Of a stretch of DNA of 13,791 bases, positions 13,682 through 13,791 are shown piece by piece. The first letter of the stretch is position 1. Each line of letters starts with the position of its first letter. A program made the translations under genes and the position numbers. The notes beneath the pieces were generated by a model. The model was given only the letters and a program-made list of their open reading frames with translations. It ran no database searches and was not told where the DNA came from. Source of the DNA: Candidatus Bathyarchaeota archaeon (GTDB lineage: Archaea; Thermoproteota; Bathyarchaeia; 40CM-2-53-6; RBG-13-38-9); assembly GCA_026015225.1 (NCBI GenBank), contig JAOZGV010000176.1, positions 1 through 13,791 on the forward strand, given 5' to 3'.

Positions 13682-13791
13682 ATGAAACTCAAGAGATTTC
13701 TTTTTCTCTTCATAATATCTTCACTACTCCTGTCAACTATCATTTCAATTAATAGCGATTATGCTATTGCAAATAATCAAAAAAGAAGAAA
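13682..13791 (+). CDS. Secreted protein, 3'-partial at the right edge
   Basis: The first 36 codons are present. MKLKRFLFLFIISSLLLST starts a basic n-region and hydrophobic core, followed by a polar stretch with Ala-Ile-Ala (DYAIANN), a plausible signal-peptidase site. The remainder lies outside the window, so no function can be given. An in-frame GTG directly precedes the ATG, with a stop before that, which fixes the start to within one codon. The shared upstream repeat suggests that it belongs to the same surface-protein group as 10823-11446. Confidence 0.6.
   Translation, partial: MKLKRFLFLFIISSLLLSTIISINSDYAIANNQKRR

Noticed and set aside
1..13791. CRISPR array or toxin-antitoxin/defence island
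   Set aside because: No regularly spaced short repeats, cas-like, toxin-like or restriction-type proteins were found in any frame.

Overview
The window is archaeal chromosomal DNA and strongly AT-rich. The evidence is the gene set: FtsY-type SRP receptor, eL33/L35Ae ribosomal protein, archaeal EF-1beta, a two-ring Cdc48 ATPase, methanopterin (H4MPT) cofactor genes, and a tRNA gene without an encoded CCA. It is supported by TATA-like boxes and by Shine-Dalgarno-led GTG and TTG starts. The combination of L35Ae with H4MPT biosynthesis suggests a TACK-type lineage such as Bathyarchaeia, but this is inference because no phylogeny could be run.

Left part (1-5716, all plus strand). The 3' portion of ftsY is interrupted exactly in its Walker A motif by a 170-residue mini-intein. 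It is followed by L35Ae with a long lysine-rich N-terminal tail. Next is a tightly overlapping four-gene set: a DUF84 non-canonical purine NTPase, a DUF447 flavin-type protein, beta-RFAP synthase, and a dihydropteroate-synthase-like protein. Beta-RFAP synthase makes the ribofuranosyl-arylamine half of H4MPT, and the last protein probably joins it to the pterin half.

Middle (5717-9115). A TATA box leads into a zinc-ribbon protein and aEF-1beta (translation elongation). These end at a perfect alternating GC palindrome plus a T-run, which looks like a terminator. Cdc48 (protein unfolding, proteasome partner) follows, with a small winged-helix protein 16 nt downstream. A bidirectional T/A-tract terminator separates these genes from the convergent MFS transporter.

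Right part (9116-13791), accessory in character. It holds an MFS transporter (minus), tRNA-Val(CAC), and a secreted, membrane-anchored protein that may have a cohesin-like fold. Next come a displaced copy of the tRNA-Val 3' end 965 bp downstream, an asparagine-synthetase-like protein (minus) whose catalytic Cys is Gly, and relics of a second anchored protein. A second signal-peptide gene runs off the right edge. The tRNA 3'-end direct repeat, the repeated intergenic blocks and the gene relic show that this tRNA locus has undergone duplication or integration and decay.

The most notable items are the FtsY Walker A mini-intein, the tRNA-Val 3'-end duplication bracketing the surface-protein gene, and the glutaminase-dead asparagine synthetase homologue. 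No CRISPR array, rRNA, transposase or integrase was seen.
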